Shown here: positions 1 to 8,763 of the stretch, piece after piece | How positions within the stretch are numbered: position 1 is the stretch's first letter | How the letters are laid out: each line of letters opens with the position of its first letter | Source: Desulfobacterales bacterium | GTDB lineage: Bacteria > Desulfobacterota > Desulfobacteria > Desulfobacterales > Desulfosalsimonadaceae | DNA: 17,629 nucleotides | Direction of reading: 5' to 3' | Assembly (NCBI GenBank): GCA_018224315.1 | Contig: JAGTVF010000300.1 | Location: 1-17,629, forward strand | Position numbers and translations under genes: made by a program | Notes under the pieces: model-generated | The model's database searches: none | What the model was told of the DNA's origin: nothing | Seen by the model: the letters and a program-made list of their open reading frames with translations, nothing else

Positions 1-1164
1 CATCAGCCTTGTGGGGGCGTTTCGGATATGGTGGGGCACGGGCAGGGAGCCGGTTTTTTCCACCATTTTTCGGGCCTCGCCCCAGGCGGTGTAGATGCTG
101 TTGCTTTTGGGGGCGGTGGCCAGATACACGGCGGCCTGGGCCAGGCTCAAATCACCTTCCGGCGATCCCAGAAAGCGGTAGGCCTCCATGGCCTCCATGC
201 TCACGGCCAGGGCCCGGGGATCGGCGTTGCCGATGTCTTCTGAGGCAAATCGGACCATGCGCCGGGCTATGTAGAAGGGGTCCTCTCCCGCGGCCATCAT
301 CCGGGCCAGCCAGTAAAGCCCGGCATCCGGATCACTTCCCCGCAGGCTTTTGTGAAACGCGGAAATCAGGTTATAGTGTTCTTCCCCGGCCTTGTCATAG
401 GACAAAGCCTTTCTCTGCAAAGCCTTTTCCACATGATCCAGGCCGATCTGCGCAGGGCTTTGTTGTCGGTCTTCGCCCGCCAGGTCCATGGCCGCAATTT
501 CGGCTGCATTTAACGCGGCCCGGCCGTCTCCGTCCGAGATGGCGGCAATATGGTCTGCCGCCTCATCAGTGATGGTCAGGCCCATGCTGCCAAGCCCGCG
601 CTTGGTATCGGAGAGGGCGCGCGTGACAAGCGCTTTGATTTCTTCATCCGAGAGCCGCTCCAGGGTAATGACGCGGCAGCGCGACAGCAGCGCGGAGATG
701 ACCTCAAAGGAGGGGTTTTCCGTGGTGGCCCCGATAAGGGTGATCAGCCCGCTTTCCACATGGTGCAAAAATGCGTCCTGCTGGGACTTGTTAAACCGGT
801 GAATTTCGTCGACAAACAGCAGGGTGCGGCGGTTGTGGTATTTTTTCTGGTTCCGGGCCGTATCAATGACTTCGCGGATATCCCTGACCCCGGTTAACAC
901 GGCGGAAAACTGGATGAAATGGCATCGGGTCCGGGTCGCCATGATCCGGGCCAGGGTGGTCTTGCCGGTGCCCGGCGGGCCCCACAGGATCATGGAAAAG
1001 ATCCGGTCGTTTTCAATGGCGTTTCGGATCAGCGAGCCCGGTCCCACGGCATGCTGCTGGCCGATGAACTCGTCGAGGTCCAGGGGCCGCATCCGGTCGG
1101 CCAGGGGGCGGTGGGCCGCGTTTGACTTCTCCGATTGGTAATCAAACAGGTCCAATTCAAACAC
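1..1164 (-). CDS. rarA: RarA/MgsA replication-associated recombination AAA+ ATPase (3' end cut by window edge)
   Basis: RarA is an AAA+ ATPase of the clamp-loader group that acts at stalled replication forks with SSB and the recombination machinery. Reading from a GTG at 1164, the frame stays open to base 1 (388 codons). The visible protein has an N-terminal segment ending in ADRMRPLDLDEFIGQ, Walker A WGPPGTGKTT (about residues 61-70), Walker B LLFVDEIHRFNKSQQDAF, the ENPSFEV sensor-1 region and ALLSRCRV with the arginine finger. Family members are usually about 430-450 residues, so roughly 50 C-terminal residues lie outside the window. The GTG was chosen because it gives the family-like start FELDLFDYQ, but there is no clear Shine-Dalgarno sequence and an 18-nt hairpin sits 9 nt upstream. 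The gene begins 43 bp after der on the same strand and is probably co-transcribed with it. The family call is certain; the exact start is less so. Confidence 0.95.
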   Translation of the reverse strand, partial: MFELDLFDYQSEKSNAAHRPLADRMRPLDLDEFIGQQHAVGPGSLIRNAIENDRIFSMILWGPPGTGKTTLARIMATRTRCHFIQFSAVLTGVRDIREVIDTARNQKKYHNRRTLLFVDEIHRFNKSQQDAFLHHVESGLITLIGATTENPSFEVISALLSRCRVITLERLSDEEIKALVTRALSDTKRGLGSMGLTITDEAADHIAAISDGDGRAALNAAEIAAMDLAGEDRQQSPAQIGLDHVEKALQRKALSYDKAGEEHYNLISAFHKSLRGSDPDAGLYWLARMMAAGEDPFYIARRMVRFASEDIGNADPRALAVSMEAMEAYRFLGSPEGDLSLAQAAVYLATAPKSNSIYTAWGEARKMVEKTGSLPVPHHIRNAPTRLM

Positions 1165-1173
1165 CTTGAGGGG

Positions 1174-1191
1174 ACTTATGGATACATAAGT
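1174..1191 (-). promoter_or_regulatory. Small perfect hairpin between der and rarA
   Basis: ACTTATG (1174-1180) and CATAAGT (1185-1191) form a perfect 7-bp stem with a 4-nt loop. It lies in the 43-bp gap between the der stop codon and the rarA GTG. No T-run follows on the minus strand, so it is not a standard intrinsic terminator. It could modulate rarA translation or be an mRNA-processing hairpin. The arms are AT-rich, so the structure is weak. Confidence 0.35.
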
Positions 1192-1207
1192 CTGGATTTT
1201 GGAATTG

Positions 1208-2566
1208 TTATCCGGTTTTGGTGGATTTTTTCTTTTTCAGGGCCTTGCGTGGCCGCTGCTCGCCGCGTTTCCGCAGCCACAGCCGGATGGGTACCATCTC
1301 CAGGCCGGCCGCTTCCCGGATCTGGTTGATCAGGTAGCGCTGATAGGAAAAATGCACGCCTTCCGGGTAATTGACAAAACAGACAAATGTGGGGGGCCGG
1401 GTGCCGGTCTGGGCGGCGTAATAGAATTTCAGGCGGCGGCCGTGATGCATGGAAGGCTCGGTGCGGGTCGTCGCCGCCTCGATGATCCGGTTTAACGGCC
1501 CGGTGCCGATGCGGCGGGTGTACTGGTCGTATACCGCATCCGCGAATTCAAAAACTTTGGGCACCCGCCGGCCGGTGAGCGCGGATATGGTCAGAATCGG
1601 GGCAAAGCTCAAATACTTGGCCTGGTACCGGATCTCTTCCTTGATCTGCTTGAAAACCCGATCGGATTTTTCCACCAGGTCCCACTTGTTGAGCAGAAAA
1701 ATACAGGCTTTTCCTTTTTCAAAGGCGTATCCGGCAATGCGCACGTCCTGTTCGGTGATTCCTGCGGCCGCATCGAGCATGATCAGGGCGATGTCACAGC
1801 GGTCCAGGCTTTCCATGGCCTTGATGATGGCATACTTTTCAATTTTTTGTTTGACCCTGGATTTCCGGCGGACCCCGGCGGTGTCAATGAGCAGGTAGGG
1901 CCGCCCCTGGACCCGGCACAGGGTATCAATGGAATCCCGGGTGGTGCCGGCCTGCTCGCTGACAATGACCCGCTCTTCTCCCGTGATTCGGTTGATCAGC
2001 GATGATTTGCCAACGTTTGGCCGTCCGACAACTGCCATGCGGACCGGTTCGATTGCCGCTTCGGCTTTGGTTTCCGGCAGTGCGGCCGCCACGTCGTCGA
2101 GCAGGGCGGAAATCCCGTGGCCGTGGGCCGAGGAAAGGGCATACAGGGGTTCTGCGCCCAGGGCGTAAAATTCGTACAAATGCGCCTCCCGGCCGGGATG
2201 ATCGATTTTGTTCACCGCGAAAAACACAGGGATTGAAAATCCGCGCACCAGGTCCACCAGGTCCCGGTCAAAAGCGGAAATGCCGTTTGCGCCGTCAAAC
2301 AGCAGAATGACAGCGTCGGCCTCTGCGATGGCCTGGCGGATCTGGTCATGGGTTTTTTGGGCAAAGGTGTCCTTGTCTGCGGCAAAAAAACCCCCGGTAT
2401 CCACAATGTCAAAATCCACATCGTTCCAGGATGCAGCAGCGTAGTGACGGTCCCGGGTCACGCCGGGAAAATCGTCCACTAGGGCGCTGCGGGTTTTGGT
2501 CAGCCGGTTAAACAGAGTGGATTTGCCCGCGTTGGGCGGGCCTACAATGGCGACAACAGGTTTCAT
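1208..2566 (-). CDS. der: Ribosome biogenesis GTPase Der (EngA), tandem G domains plus KH-like domain
   Basis: Der is an essential GTPase with two GTP-binding domains in tandem, needed for maturation of the 50S subunit in the cytoplasm. Domain 1 shows G1 GPPNAGKS (residues 9-16), G3 DTGG (56-59) and G4 NKID (119-122). Domain 2 shows G1 GRPNVGKS (181-188), G3 DTAG (228-231) and G4 NKWD (293-296). The C-terminal KH-like domain contains the basic RLWLRKRG stretch and ends in a lysine-rich tail. The length of 452 aa is normal. The ATG lies 6 nt after the stop codon of the folate enzyme, with no recognisable Shine-Dalgarno between them (the gap is AT-rich). Translation is therefore probably coupled to the upstream gene. 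rarA follows on the same strand. Confidence 0.97.
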   Translation of the reverse strand: MKPVVAIVGPPNAGKSTLFNRLTKTRSALVDDFPGVTRDRHYAAASWNDVDFDIVDTGGFFAADKDTFAQKTHDQIRQAIAEADAVILLFDGANGISAFDRDLVDLVRGFSIPVFFAVNKIDHPGREAHLYEFYALGAEPLYALSSAHGHGISALLDDVAAALPETKAEAAIEPVRMAVVGRPNVGKSSLINRITGEERVIVSEQAGTTRDSIDTLCRVQGRPYLLIDTAGVRRKSRVKQKIEKYAIIKAMESLDRCDIALIMLDAAAGITEQDVRIAGYAFEKGKACIFLLNKWDLVEKSDRVFKQIKEEIRYQAKYLSFAPILTISALTGRRVPKVFEFADAVYDQYTRRIGTGPLNRIIEAATTRTEPSMHHGRRLKFYYAAQTGTRPPTFVCFVNYPEGVHFSYQRYLINQIREAAGLEMVPIRLWLRKRGEQRPRKALKKKKSTKTG

Positions 2567-2572
2567 GAAAGT

Positions 2573-3163
2573 TTATATTTTATAGATGATACGATTTTCA
2601 GTAATGATAATGTCAACGGCTTTGTCGTGGGATTCCATGGGCAGGGCCCCATAGACCTGGCTTTCAAGGGCAAGCCCGACTTTTCGGGCGGTGTTTGGCA
2701 AAAGGGGAATCAGCCGGTCGTACCGCCCTGAGCCGTCACCTAAGCGCCCGCCTTTTTCATCAAAGGCAATGCCCGGAATCAGGGCAATGTCGATGTTGTC
2801 AAATGAAACCGGTTTGCACTGGTCAGGATCGGGTTCAAAATCATGTCCGGATGCGGCTTTAAGCTCTGTTTCCATGCTGGTGATCTTAAACAGCCGACAC
2901 CCGGTTCGTTTTTTGTGGTCAAACAGCGGCAGCACCACTTCCTTGCCAAGCCGGGGGCATGCCTCAATGATGCGCGAAAGGTCAATTTCCACTCCCCGAC
3001 TCAGATAAAACAGCACCATTTCAGATTCCTGGAAATTGGCAAACTCCAGCAGCTGCTCTTCGATTCGGGCCTGTTTTTGCGCCAGTTCCCGGCTGTTGAA
3101 AGAAGCAATTCGCTCCCGGGTTTCTTTGCGCAAGATCAGTTTTTTGTCTTTGACATCTTCCAT
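2573..3163 (-). CDS. 5-formyltetrahydrofolate cyclo-ligase (MTHFS family)
   Basis: This enzyme converts 5-formyl-THF and ATP to 5,10-methenyl-THF, returning the storage or inhibitory folate to the one-carbon pool in the cytosol. The protein has the basic N-terminus KKLILRKETRER and the family block PGIAFDEKGGRLGDGSGRYDR (about residues 130-150), which binds substrate and nucleotide phosphate. Two ATGs are in frame, at 3169 and 3163. A GGAG sits only 1 nt before the first but 7 nt before the second, so I chose 3163 (196 aa, normal length). The residue after the last glycine of the motif is Arg where the family usually has Tyr or Phe (GYYDR/GFYDR). It is the first gene of a minus-strand run with der and rarA. 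The common name ygfA or fau could apply, but I leave the symbol blank. Confidence 0.9.
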   Translation of the reverse strand: MEDVKDKKLILRKETRERIASFNSRELAQKQARIEEQLLEFANFQESEMVLFYLSRGVEIDLSRIIEACPRLGKEVVLPLFDHKKRTGCRLFKITSMETELKAASGHDFEPDPDQCKPVSFDNIDIALIPGIAFDEKGGRLGDGSGRYDRLIPLLPNTARKVGLALESQVYGALPMESHDKAVDIIITENRIIYKI

Positions 3164-3195
3164 AACCATTCTCCAAGTCTGATAACCGCTGAATC

Positions 3196-3224
3196 ACCAT
3201 AGCGTAAAAACGTGCAATTTGCAA
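3196..3224 (-). promoter_or_regulatory. Candidate sigma-70 promoter for the cyclo-ligase-der-rarA run
   Basis: On the minus strand, TTGCAA (3224-3219) and TATGGT (3201-3196) are separated by exactly 17 nt. Each hexamer matches its consensus at 4 of 6 positions. The -10 lies 32 nt upstream of the chosen ATG at 3163, leaving room for a short leader. This is the best candidate I see by eye, with no experimental support. Confidence 0.35.
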
Positions 3225-3230
3225 TAATCA

Positions 3231-3259
3231 TTGACGAAATGGCAGGGGCATGGTAATTG
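3231..3259 (+). promoter_or_regulatory. Candidate promoter for serS-thrC-LysM-TPR
   Basis: TTGACG (5 of 6 to the -35 consensus) is followed 17 nt later by TAATTG. That hexamer is a poor -10 but is preceded by TGG, which gives the extended -10 TGn motif. It lies 64 nt upstream of the serS ATG. An inverted repeat (3238-3275) overlaps it. Other AT-rich -10-like hexamers (for example TAAAAT near 3299) cannot be excluded. Confidence 0.3.
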
Positions 3260-3275
3260 ATGGGCGTTTGCCATT
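3238..3275. repeat. 7-bp inverted repeat in the serS promoter or leader
   Basis: AATGGCA (3238-3244) and TGCCATT (3269-3275) are perfect inverted copies 24 nt apart, centred on the candidate -10 of serS. They could form an operator or a leader stem. A 7-bp pair at this spacing can also arise by chance in a 150-bp gap, so confidence is low. Confidence 0.3.
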
Positions 3276-3322
3276 GTTAGAAATTTCCGAGAATTATCTA
3301 AAATAACTAATATAGGGATCTT

Positions 3323-4597
3323 ATGCTGGAAATCAAGTATGTGCGGCAAAATTTGGATGATGTCCGCAATGCCCTTTCCAAAAGGGGAGATACGGCGGAT
3401 CTGGAAACTTTTGCCGGCGCTGATGAAAAACGTCGCCGGATCCTGGCTGAACTAGAGGAACTGCGGCACCGCAGAAATGTGGTTTCCGATGAGATCGCGG
3501 CCATGAAAAAACAGGGACAGAGCGCAGACGAGCAGATTGCGCAGATGAAAGAGGTCAGCACCCGGGTCAAGACCCTGGAACAGTCCCTGGCCGAATACGA
3601 ATCCCGGATCAACGAAATTTTGATCCGGATTCCCAACATGCCCCATGAAAGTGTTCCCGAAGGCCGGGATGAAGATGACAACGCCGTGGTCCGGCATGTG
3701 GGCCGGCCGCCGGAGTTTGATTTCGAACCTTTGCCCCACTGGACCGTGGGAGAAAACCTGGGAATCCTGGATTTTGAACGGGCCGCCAAGATTGCCGGTG
3801 CCCGGTTCCCGCTCTACATGGGCGATGCGGCCTTGCTGGAGCGGGCCCTGATATCGTTTATGCTCAGCCTGCACACCCTGGAGCACGGCTACAAAGAGGT
3901 ACTGCCGCCGTTTATCGTCAATCGGCATTCCATGACCTGCACCGGGCAGTTGCCCAAGTTTGAAGAGGATTTGTTTAAGCTCGAGGGCCGGGATTATTTT
4001 TTGATCCCCACCGCTGAAGTGCCTGTAACCAATATCCACCAGGACGAAATCCTTGACGAAACCGATCTGCCCGTTTATTACACTGCCTTTACCCCGTGTT
4101 TCCGGGCCGAGGCCGGTTCTTACGGAAAAGACACCCGGGGTTTGATCCGGCAGCATCAGTTTAATAAAGTGGAGCTTGTCAAATTCGCTGCCCCGGAAAA
4201 TTCCTATGACGAGCTGGAAAAGCTGCTTTCAGACGCTGAATCCGTTTTAAAGGCCCTGGGGCTCGCCTACCGGGTGGTGCTGCTGTGCACCGGGGACATG
4301 GGATTTGCATCGGCCAAAACCTATGATATCGAGGTCTGGATGCCGGCTCAGCAGAAATACAGGGAAATTTCCTCCTGCAGCAATTTCGAATCATTTCAGG
4401 CCCGCCGGGCGGGTATCCGGTTTAAGCGCAAGGGCCGCAAGGGCACGGAGCTGGTGCACACCCTAAACGGTTCCGGACTGGCGGTGGGCCGCACACTGGC
4501 CGCATTGCTGGAAAATTATCAACAGGCCGACGGCAGCGTGGTGATCCCCGAGGCCCTGTGGCCGTATATGGGCGGCAAGGAAAAAATTAATCTGTGA
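3323..4597 (+). CDS. serS: Seryl-tRNA synthetase (class II)
   Basis: SerRS charges tRNA-Ser in the cytosol. The N-terminal antiparallel coiled-coil arm, which grips the tRNA-Ser variable arm, is visible at about residues 27-103 as charged heptad-like sequence. The catalytic core has class II motif 1 near [11 protein letters not shown] (189-199), the serine-binding TAEVP (230-234), motif 2 from [14 protein letters not shown] through QHQFNKVE (260-284) and motif 3 [19 protein letters not shown] (382-400). The 424 aa are normal for bacterial SerS. The ATG follows AGGGA with 4 nt spacing. The stop overlaps the thrC start (GTGA), so the two are translationally coupled. An unlinked function such as threonine biosynthesis in the same operon is common in this lineage. 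Confidence 0.98.
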   Translation: MLEIKYVRQNLDDVRNALSKRGDTADLETFAGADEKRRRILAELEELRHRRNVVSDEIAAMKKQGQSADEQIAQMKEVSTRVKTLEQSLAEYESRINEILIRIPNMPHESVPEGRDEDDNAVVRHVGRPPEFDFEPLPHWTVGENLGILDFERAAKIAGARFPLYMGDAALLERALISFMLSLHTLEHGYKEVLPPFIVNRHSMTCTGQLPKFEEDLFKLEGRDYFLIPTAEVPVTNIHQDEILDETDLPVYYTAFTPCFRAEAGSYGKDTRGLIRQHQFNKVELVKFAAPENSYDELEKLLSDAESVLKALGLAYRVVLLCTGDMGFASAKTYDIEVWMPAQQKYREISSCSNFESFQARRAGIRFKRKGRKGTELVHTLNGSGLAVGRTLAALLENYQQADGSVVIPEALWPYMGGKEKINL

Positions 4598-6096
4598 GAG
4601 TCGATCAGTTCCCCAAAGACATTCAGCCGTACCTGATTCCCGAGCCGGGCGGCGATTTGATCTATCGATGCCTGAACTGCCAAAAAGAGTTCGGCATCCG
4701 GCATCTGCTCTATACCTGTCCGGCGTGCGGACATGTGCTTTTGCTCTATGATGCCGATTTTGAGCGGTTAAAAAAGATTTCCGGCCCCATGTGGCGGCGT
4801 ATTTTTGACTACCGCAGGATGCTCAACATCCCCGCCTTAAACGGTATTTACCGGTATCATGAGTTAATCGGCCCCGTTTTGCCCTTAGGTGCCGCAGTCT
4901 GCCTCGGCGAAGGCCACACCCCTGTTGTTGAGGCAAACGCCCGGCTCCAGAAAAAAGCCGGAATCCGGTTTTATTTTAAAAACGACGGCCAGAATCCGAG
5001 TGCTTCTTTCAAGGACCGGGGAATGGCCAGTGCCCTGAGTTATATCCGCTATCTGCTCCAGCAGGGATATGTGTCTGACGTGCTGGCCGTATGTGCCTCC
5101 ACGGGAGACACCTCTGCGGCCGCAGCCCTTTATGCTTCGTTTTTGCATCCGGATGTCAAGTCTGCGGTTCTGCTGCCCCATAAGCGCGTCACACCCCAGC
5201 AGCTTTCCCAGCCCCTGGGCAGCGGGGCAATGGTCTTTGAAGTGCCCGGGGTATTTGATGACTGCATGAAAATCGTGGAGCACTTGTCCGAGCATTACAA
5301 CGTGGCCCTGCTCAACTCCAAAAATGCCTGGCGTATTCTGGGCCAGGAATCCTATTCCTACGAGATTGCCCAGGGATTTGAATATGACATGGCCGGCAAG
5401 GCCATAGTGGCGCCGGTGGGCAACGCCGGAAACATTACGGCCATCATGAGCGGTTTTCTAAAATTCCATGATCTGGGCATCATAGAGGATCTGCCGCGGA
5501 TTGTCGGGGTGCAGTCCGAGCATGCCAATCCGGTTTACAAGTATTACCTGGAGCCGGATCCGGAAAAGCGCCGTTTTGAACCCGTGCAGGTCAAACCCAG
5601 CGTGGCCCAGGCCGCCATGATCGGCAACCCCGTGTCCATGCCCCGGGTCATCCGGCTGGTGGCCGAATACAACAAGCGGGCCGGACAGCAGAAGGTTTTT
5701 GTGGAGGAGGTAAGCGAGCAGCAGATCATGGACTGGCAGCTGCGGGCCAACCGAAACGGCCACGTGGTCTGCACCCACGGGGGAGAATGTCTGGCGGGTC
5801 TGGTGGCGGCCAAAAAGAGCGGCAAAATAGCCGCTGATGAAACCGCAATATTGGATTCCACCGCACACGCACTGAAATTTGCCGATTTCCAGCAGATGTA
5901 TTTTGACAACAATTTTTCCGCGGAATACGGGATCATCCCCAAAGACGAACTGGTCAATGCTCCGGAGCTGGTCTGTCCTGAAGATCTGGACAAAGTGCCC
6001 CGGCCCGGCCGCCCTTTGTCCGGAGGGGATTTGTCCCATTTTGTTCAAAGAACTGCTGAAGATATTGCCATGCGCCTTGATTTGAAAAAGGTGTGA
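4594..6096 (+). CDS. thrC: Threonine synthase, long form with N-terminal zinc ribbon
   Basis: A PLP enzyme converting O-phospho-L-homoserine to L-threonine and phosphate. Residues 26-45 carry a CxxC...CxxC pair (C26, C29, C42, C45), a likely zinc ribbon not found in the short E. coli-type enzyme. The Schiff-base lysine is K140 in [23 protein letters not shown] follows, and the phosphate-binding loop is [12 protein letters not shown]. The length of 500 aa fits ThrC homologues that carry an N-terminal extension. The start is GTG at 4594, overlapping the serS stop by 4 nt. AAGGA lies about 12 nt upstream, slightly far. The LysM gene starts 4 nt after the stop. A related fold-II enzyme such as cysteate synthase is conceivable, but threonine synthase is much more likely. 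Confidence 0.93.
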   Translation: MRVDQFPKDIQPYLIPEPGGDLIYRCLNCQKEFGIRHLLYTCPACGHVLLLYDADFERLKKISGPMWRRIFDYRRMLNIPALNGIYRYHELIGPVLPLGAAVCLGEGHTPVVEANARLQKKAGIRFYFKNDGQNPSASFKDRGMASALSYIRYLLQQGYVSDVLAVCASTGDTSAAAALYASFLHPDVKSAVLLPHKRVTPQQLSQPLGSGAMVFEVPGVFDDCMKIVEHLSEHYNVALLNSKNAWRILGQESYSYEIAQGFEYDMAGKAIVAPVGNAGNITAIMSGFLKFHDLGIIEDLPRIVGVQSEHANPVYKYYLEPDPEKRRFEPVQVKPSVAQAAMIGNPVSMPRVIRLVAEYNKRAGQQKVFVEEVSEQQIMDWQLRANRNGHVVCTHGGECLAGLVAAKKSGKIAADETAILDSTAHALKFADFQQMYFDNNFSAEYGIIPKDELVNAPELVCPEDLDKVPRPGRPLSGGDLSHFVQRTAEDIAMRLDLKKV

Positions 6097-6100
6097 CCGG

Positions 6101-7921
6101 ATGAAACCCCCTCGTTTGTTTGCCTTGTGCATTCTGCCGGTACTTGTCTGCGGGGTGATTATGTTTTCCGGCCCCGGAAGGAGCCTGGCGGTGTTTTACC
6201 AGAAGCATTACGTGGTGGAACGCGACAGGGACAAGGATATCCTGTGTGATCCTTACGTGGTGCAGAAAGATGATTTTGTTGTCCGGATTCTGGAGCAGCG
6301 GGGAGATATCGCGCACAAGGATTTCCCGAAATTTCTGGATATTTTCAAGCGGATCAATCCCCGTGTTCAGGATATGGACCTGATATACCCGGATCAGCAG
6401 ATTCTGATTCCGCTGCGCATCCTCGAGCCCGGGACCCTGAGCGGCCAGGAAACCGGTCAGGTCACCATTCCGGTCATTCCTATCACCGGCTTATCTGAAA
6501 ATCTCAAACAATTTGCCGATCCCTATACCGTTGAATACGGAGACTGGATTTCCCGGCTCATATCCGAGCGGTTCGGCCGTTATGGCTCAGACGGGTACAA
6601 ACGGGGCATGCGCTTGTTTAAGATGATGAACCCGGAAATCAAGGACCCGGACAAGGTCCGGGCCGGTGCCCGGATCCGGCTGCCGGATCCGGAAATCAAA
6701 AAAGAGCCGTGGTATGCCGACGTGATGGAGCAGGCCCGGCCTGCGGCTGTACAGGAGCCTTCTGACAAAGACAATGCCGTCGAGTCCGGCCGGGCCGCCA
6801 ATATCCGTGCCGATACCATTGATAAAAGCCAAAACGATGCCAAAACCGGCAAACCTTCGGTTTCCGTTCAGTGGTTTGCGGATTTGTCCGTACTGGCAAA
6901 GGCTGCGGAAATTTTAGATGTCCGCATTTTTGACAAGGGGCGTTATTATTTTCCCAGATCCGGGGAAAAGGATTTATCCCTGGATCTTTCGAAGACACCG
7001 GTGGTTGAAATTTCCGACGGCAGAAAGTTTTTGCTGACGCGCCGCCAGTGGATCAGCCCCGGCGACCAGGCCGTGCTGCAGGTCTACTGGCGGAACCTGG
7101 AGGTGTTGTTTGTCCCCAGGCAGCCGGCGTTGACCTGGCTGCTGGAAAAGCTCATACCAAAGCTGGACCCCGAGGGCTATCAAAACCGGATGGAAATTGA
7201 CGACAAAGGGCTAAATACGGTATTGCGCGGTCAATTCATTTACCAGCCGCCGGAAAACCGAAACACGATTTATTTAAACATTTTCTCTGATCCGGAGATG
7301 AAAACACCCGAGTCTGTATGCGCCTACCTGGAATCCCGGGCGATCACGGTGCGGGATTGGGTGGAAACCCCGGAAAAGTCCGGCTGGATTGTCCATGATA
7401 CGGAGTTGTCCAATGCCCGCCGCCCTGAGCCACCGGGCGTGCAAACCAGGCGCCCGGAACGGCTGGTGCGCTTTTTGGTGGAAAAGCTCGGCTACACTTA
7501 TCATGAAAACATTGAGGTCTGCTTTCCCTATGCCGGCTTTCAGGTCCGGGCCGCGGCCAACTTGCTGTCACTGGGGAAAAATGCAGAAATGCTAATTGAT
7601 TACGGCGATCTGCAGGGAGATGCCGTTGACGCCATTGAAAAAACCGGTTTTCGGGTACTGCAGATACCGCCCGGCTCTGAACCGGATACGATTCTGGAGC
7701 AACTCGGGGATGTATTGAATCTGGAAATTATGCCTGACCCCATTTTCTGGACGGCCAATCGCCCCCGTATTCACAATATTTCCCTCCAGGTGCCCGGGGT
7801 TTTGGTAAGCAGCCGAAACAGGGGCGGGGGAAAACGGATATTGCTGTCCGATGTCCCGGTTGCCCGGGAGTTTCTTTCATATTTTGATCAGCAGGATATT
7901 TCCGTGATCCGGATACACTGA
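6101..7921 (+). CDS. Exported protein with two LysM-like domains and an unassigned C-terminal region
   Basis: The protein of 606 aa begins with a signal sequence or anchor: MKPPRLF, then a hydrophobic stretch to about residue 22. The cysteine at about 17 is in VLVCG, which is a poor lipobox. Two LysM-like repeats follow. LysM1 (about 51-105) opens YVVQKDDFVVRIL and closes with INPRVQ...LIYPDQQILIPL. LysM2 (about 141-195) opens YTVEYGDWISRLI and closes with MNPEIK...VRAGARIRLP. A polar linker (about 196-255) rich in Asp, Lys and Ala leads into about 350 residues I cannot assign to a family. They contain no obvious catalytic motif, and the chain ends in DQQDISVIRIH. LysM domains bind glycan of peptidoglycan, so a periplasmic wall-associated role is inferred. 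The gene starts 4 nt after thrC and 43 nt before the TPR lipoprotein gene, so all are probably one operon. Confidence 0.8.
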   Translation: MKPPRLFALCILPVLVCGVIMFSGPGRSLAVFYQKHYVVERDRDKDILCDPYVVQKDDFVVRILEQRGDIAHKDFPKFLDIFKRINPRVQDMDLIYPDQQILIPLRILEPGTLSGQETGQVTIPVIPITGLSENLKQFADPYTVEYGDWISRLISERFGRYGSDGYKRGMRLFKMMNPEIKDPDKVRAGARIRLPDPEIKKEPWYADVMEQARPAAVQEPSDKDNAVESGRAANIRADTIDKSQNDAKTGKPSVSVQWFADLSVLAKAAEILDVRIFDKGRYYFPRSGEKDLSLDLSKTPVVEISDGRKFLLTRRQWISPGDQAVLQVYWRNLEVLFVPRQPALTWLLEKLIPKLDPEGYQNRMEIDDKGLNTVLRGQFIYQPPENRNTIYLNIFSDPEMKTPESVCAYLESRAITVRDWVETPEKSGWIVHDTELSNARRPEPPGVQTRRPERLVRFLVEKLGYTYHENIEVCFPYAGFQVRAAANLLSLGKNAEMLIDYGDLQGDAVDAIEKTGFRVLQIPPGSEPDTILEQLGDVLNLEIMPDPIFWTANRPRIHNISLQVPGVLVSSRNRGGGKRILLSDVPVAREFLSYFDQQDISVIRIH

Positions 7922-7964
7922 CCACACACCACTATCAATAACAAGAACAAAGGAAAGATGGGCT

Positions 7965-8744
7965 ATGGGAAAAAAAACAATGGCGTTTGTGAAGGTGCTT
8001 GGAATTGTTTCTATCAGTATCATGTTTTGCGCCTGTGCCCATACCGGAGTTTCCACAGACAAGAAGCAGCAGGCGGTTGCCGCCCGAAACCTCGGGGAGG
8101 CCTATATGGCAGACGGCAATTATACCCGGGCATTGCGGGAGCTGTTGAAAGCCGAACACTTAAACCCCAATGATCCGCAAGTTCACAATGCATTGGGGCT
8201 GACATATCTGGCAAAGGACAATCCGGAAAAGGCGGTTTCCCACCTGGAGCGGGCCCTGGAACTGCGGCCCCAGTATTCTCCGGCCCGAAATAATCTCGGT
8301 GCGGCCTACATCGCCCTTGAGCAGTGGGACAAGGCGGCCGAATGCTTCACGGAAGTGGCAGATGATTTGCTGTATGCTACCCCCTTTTATCCTTTGACCA
8401 ATCTGGGCTACATTTATTATCAGACCGGCGAATACGAAAAGGCTGAAAAATATTACAACGAGGCCCTGGATCTGGAGTATGGCTTTCCCAAAGCGTTACA
8501 CGGCCTGGGGCAGGTGTATATGGCCAAGGGCGATATCAACAAGGCGGTGGGGTATCTGGAGCGGGCGAAAGAAAATGCGCCAAAGTCGGCCAGGATCTGC
8601 ATGGATCTGGGCCGGGCCTACACCCGGCAGCACCAATACCACAAGGCCATAGATGCTTACAAAAAGGCCGCCGCCATTGCCGACGGCTCCGCCCTGGCCG
8701 ACCAGGCACGGCAGAAGGCAGAAGAAGTCAGAAACATGTGGTAA
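7965..8744 (+). CDS. TPR-repeat lipoprotein, PilF/PilW-like
   Basis: A protein of 259 aa with a basic N-terminus, a hydrophobic segment (about 8-21) and cysteines at 22 and 24 before AHTG. FCAC is an imperfect lipobox, so lipidation at C24 is probable but not certain. The rest is a solenoid of about six TPR units (roughly 38-71, 72-105, 106-139, 143-176, 177-210, 211-244). Typical residues are NALGLTYLAKDNPEKAVSHL and NLGYIYYQTGEYEKAEKYY. The architecture matches the type IV pilus pilotin PilF/PilW and NlpI-like scaffolds, which act at the inner face of the outer membrane. No pilus gene is nearby, so the specific role is unproven. ATG 7965 follows AGGA by 10 nt. An in-frame ATG at 7980 is an alternative. 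The gene lies 43 nt after the LysM gene and ends 19 nt before a convergent gene. Confidence 0.85.
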   Translation: MGKKTMAFVKVLGIVSISIMFCACAHTGVSTDKKQQAVAARNLGEAYMADGNYTRALRELLKAEHLNPNDPQVHNALGLTYLAKDNPEKAVSHLERALELRPQYSPARNNLGAAYIALEQWDKAAECFTEVADDLLYATPFYPLTNLGYIYYQTGEYEKAEKYYNEALDLEYGFPKALHGLGQVYMAKGDINKAVGYLERAKENAPKSARICMDLGRAYTRQHQYHKAIDAYKKAAAIADGSALADQARQKAEEVRNMW

Positions 8745-8763
8745 AAACGGGTCACGGCAATGG

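Noticed and set aside
9..572. Long plus-strand ORF opposite rarA
   Set aside because: It is antisense to the well-conserved RarA frame and has low-complexity Arg/Pro/Gly composition, typical of a shadow frame in GC-rich DNA.
3164..3322. Possible 6S RNA gene beside the cyclo-ligase, as in many Proteobacteria
   Set aside because: The gap is only about 159 bp and shows no long rod with a central bubble on either strand; it looks like a divergent promoter region.
6646..6692. Two GC-rich inverted repeats inside the LysM gene (CCCGGAC/GTCCGGG and repeated CCGGATCCGG)
   Set aside because: They lie in conserved coding sequence and are explained by repeated Arg, Asp and Pro codons in a GC-rich genome.
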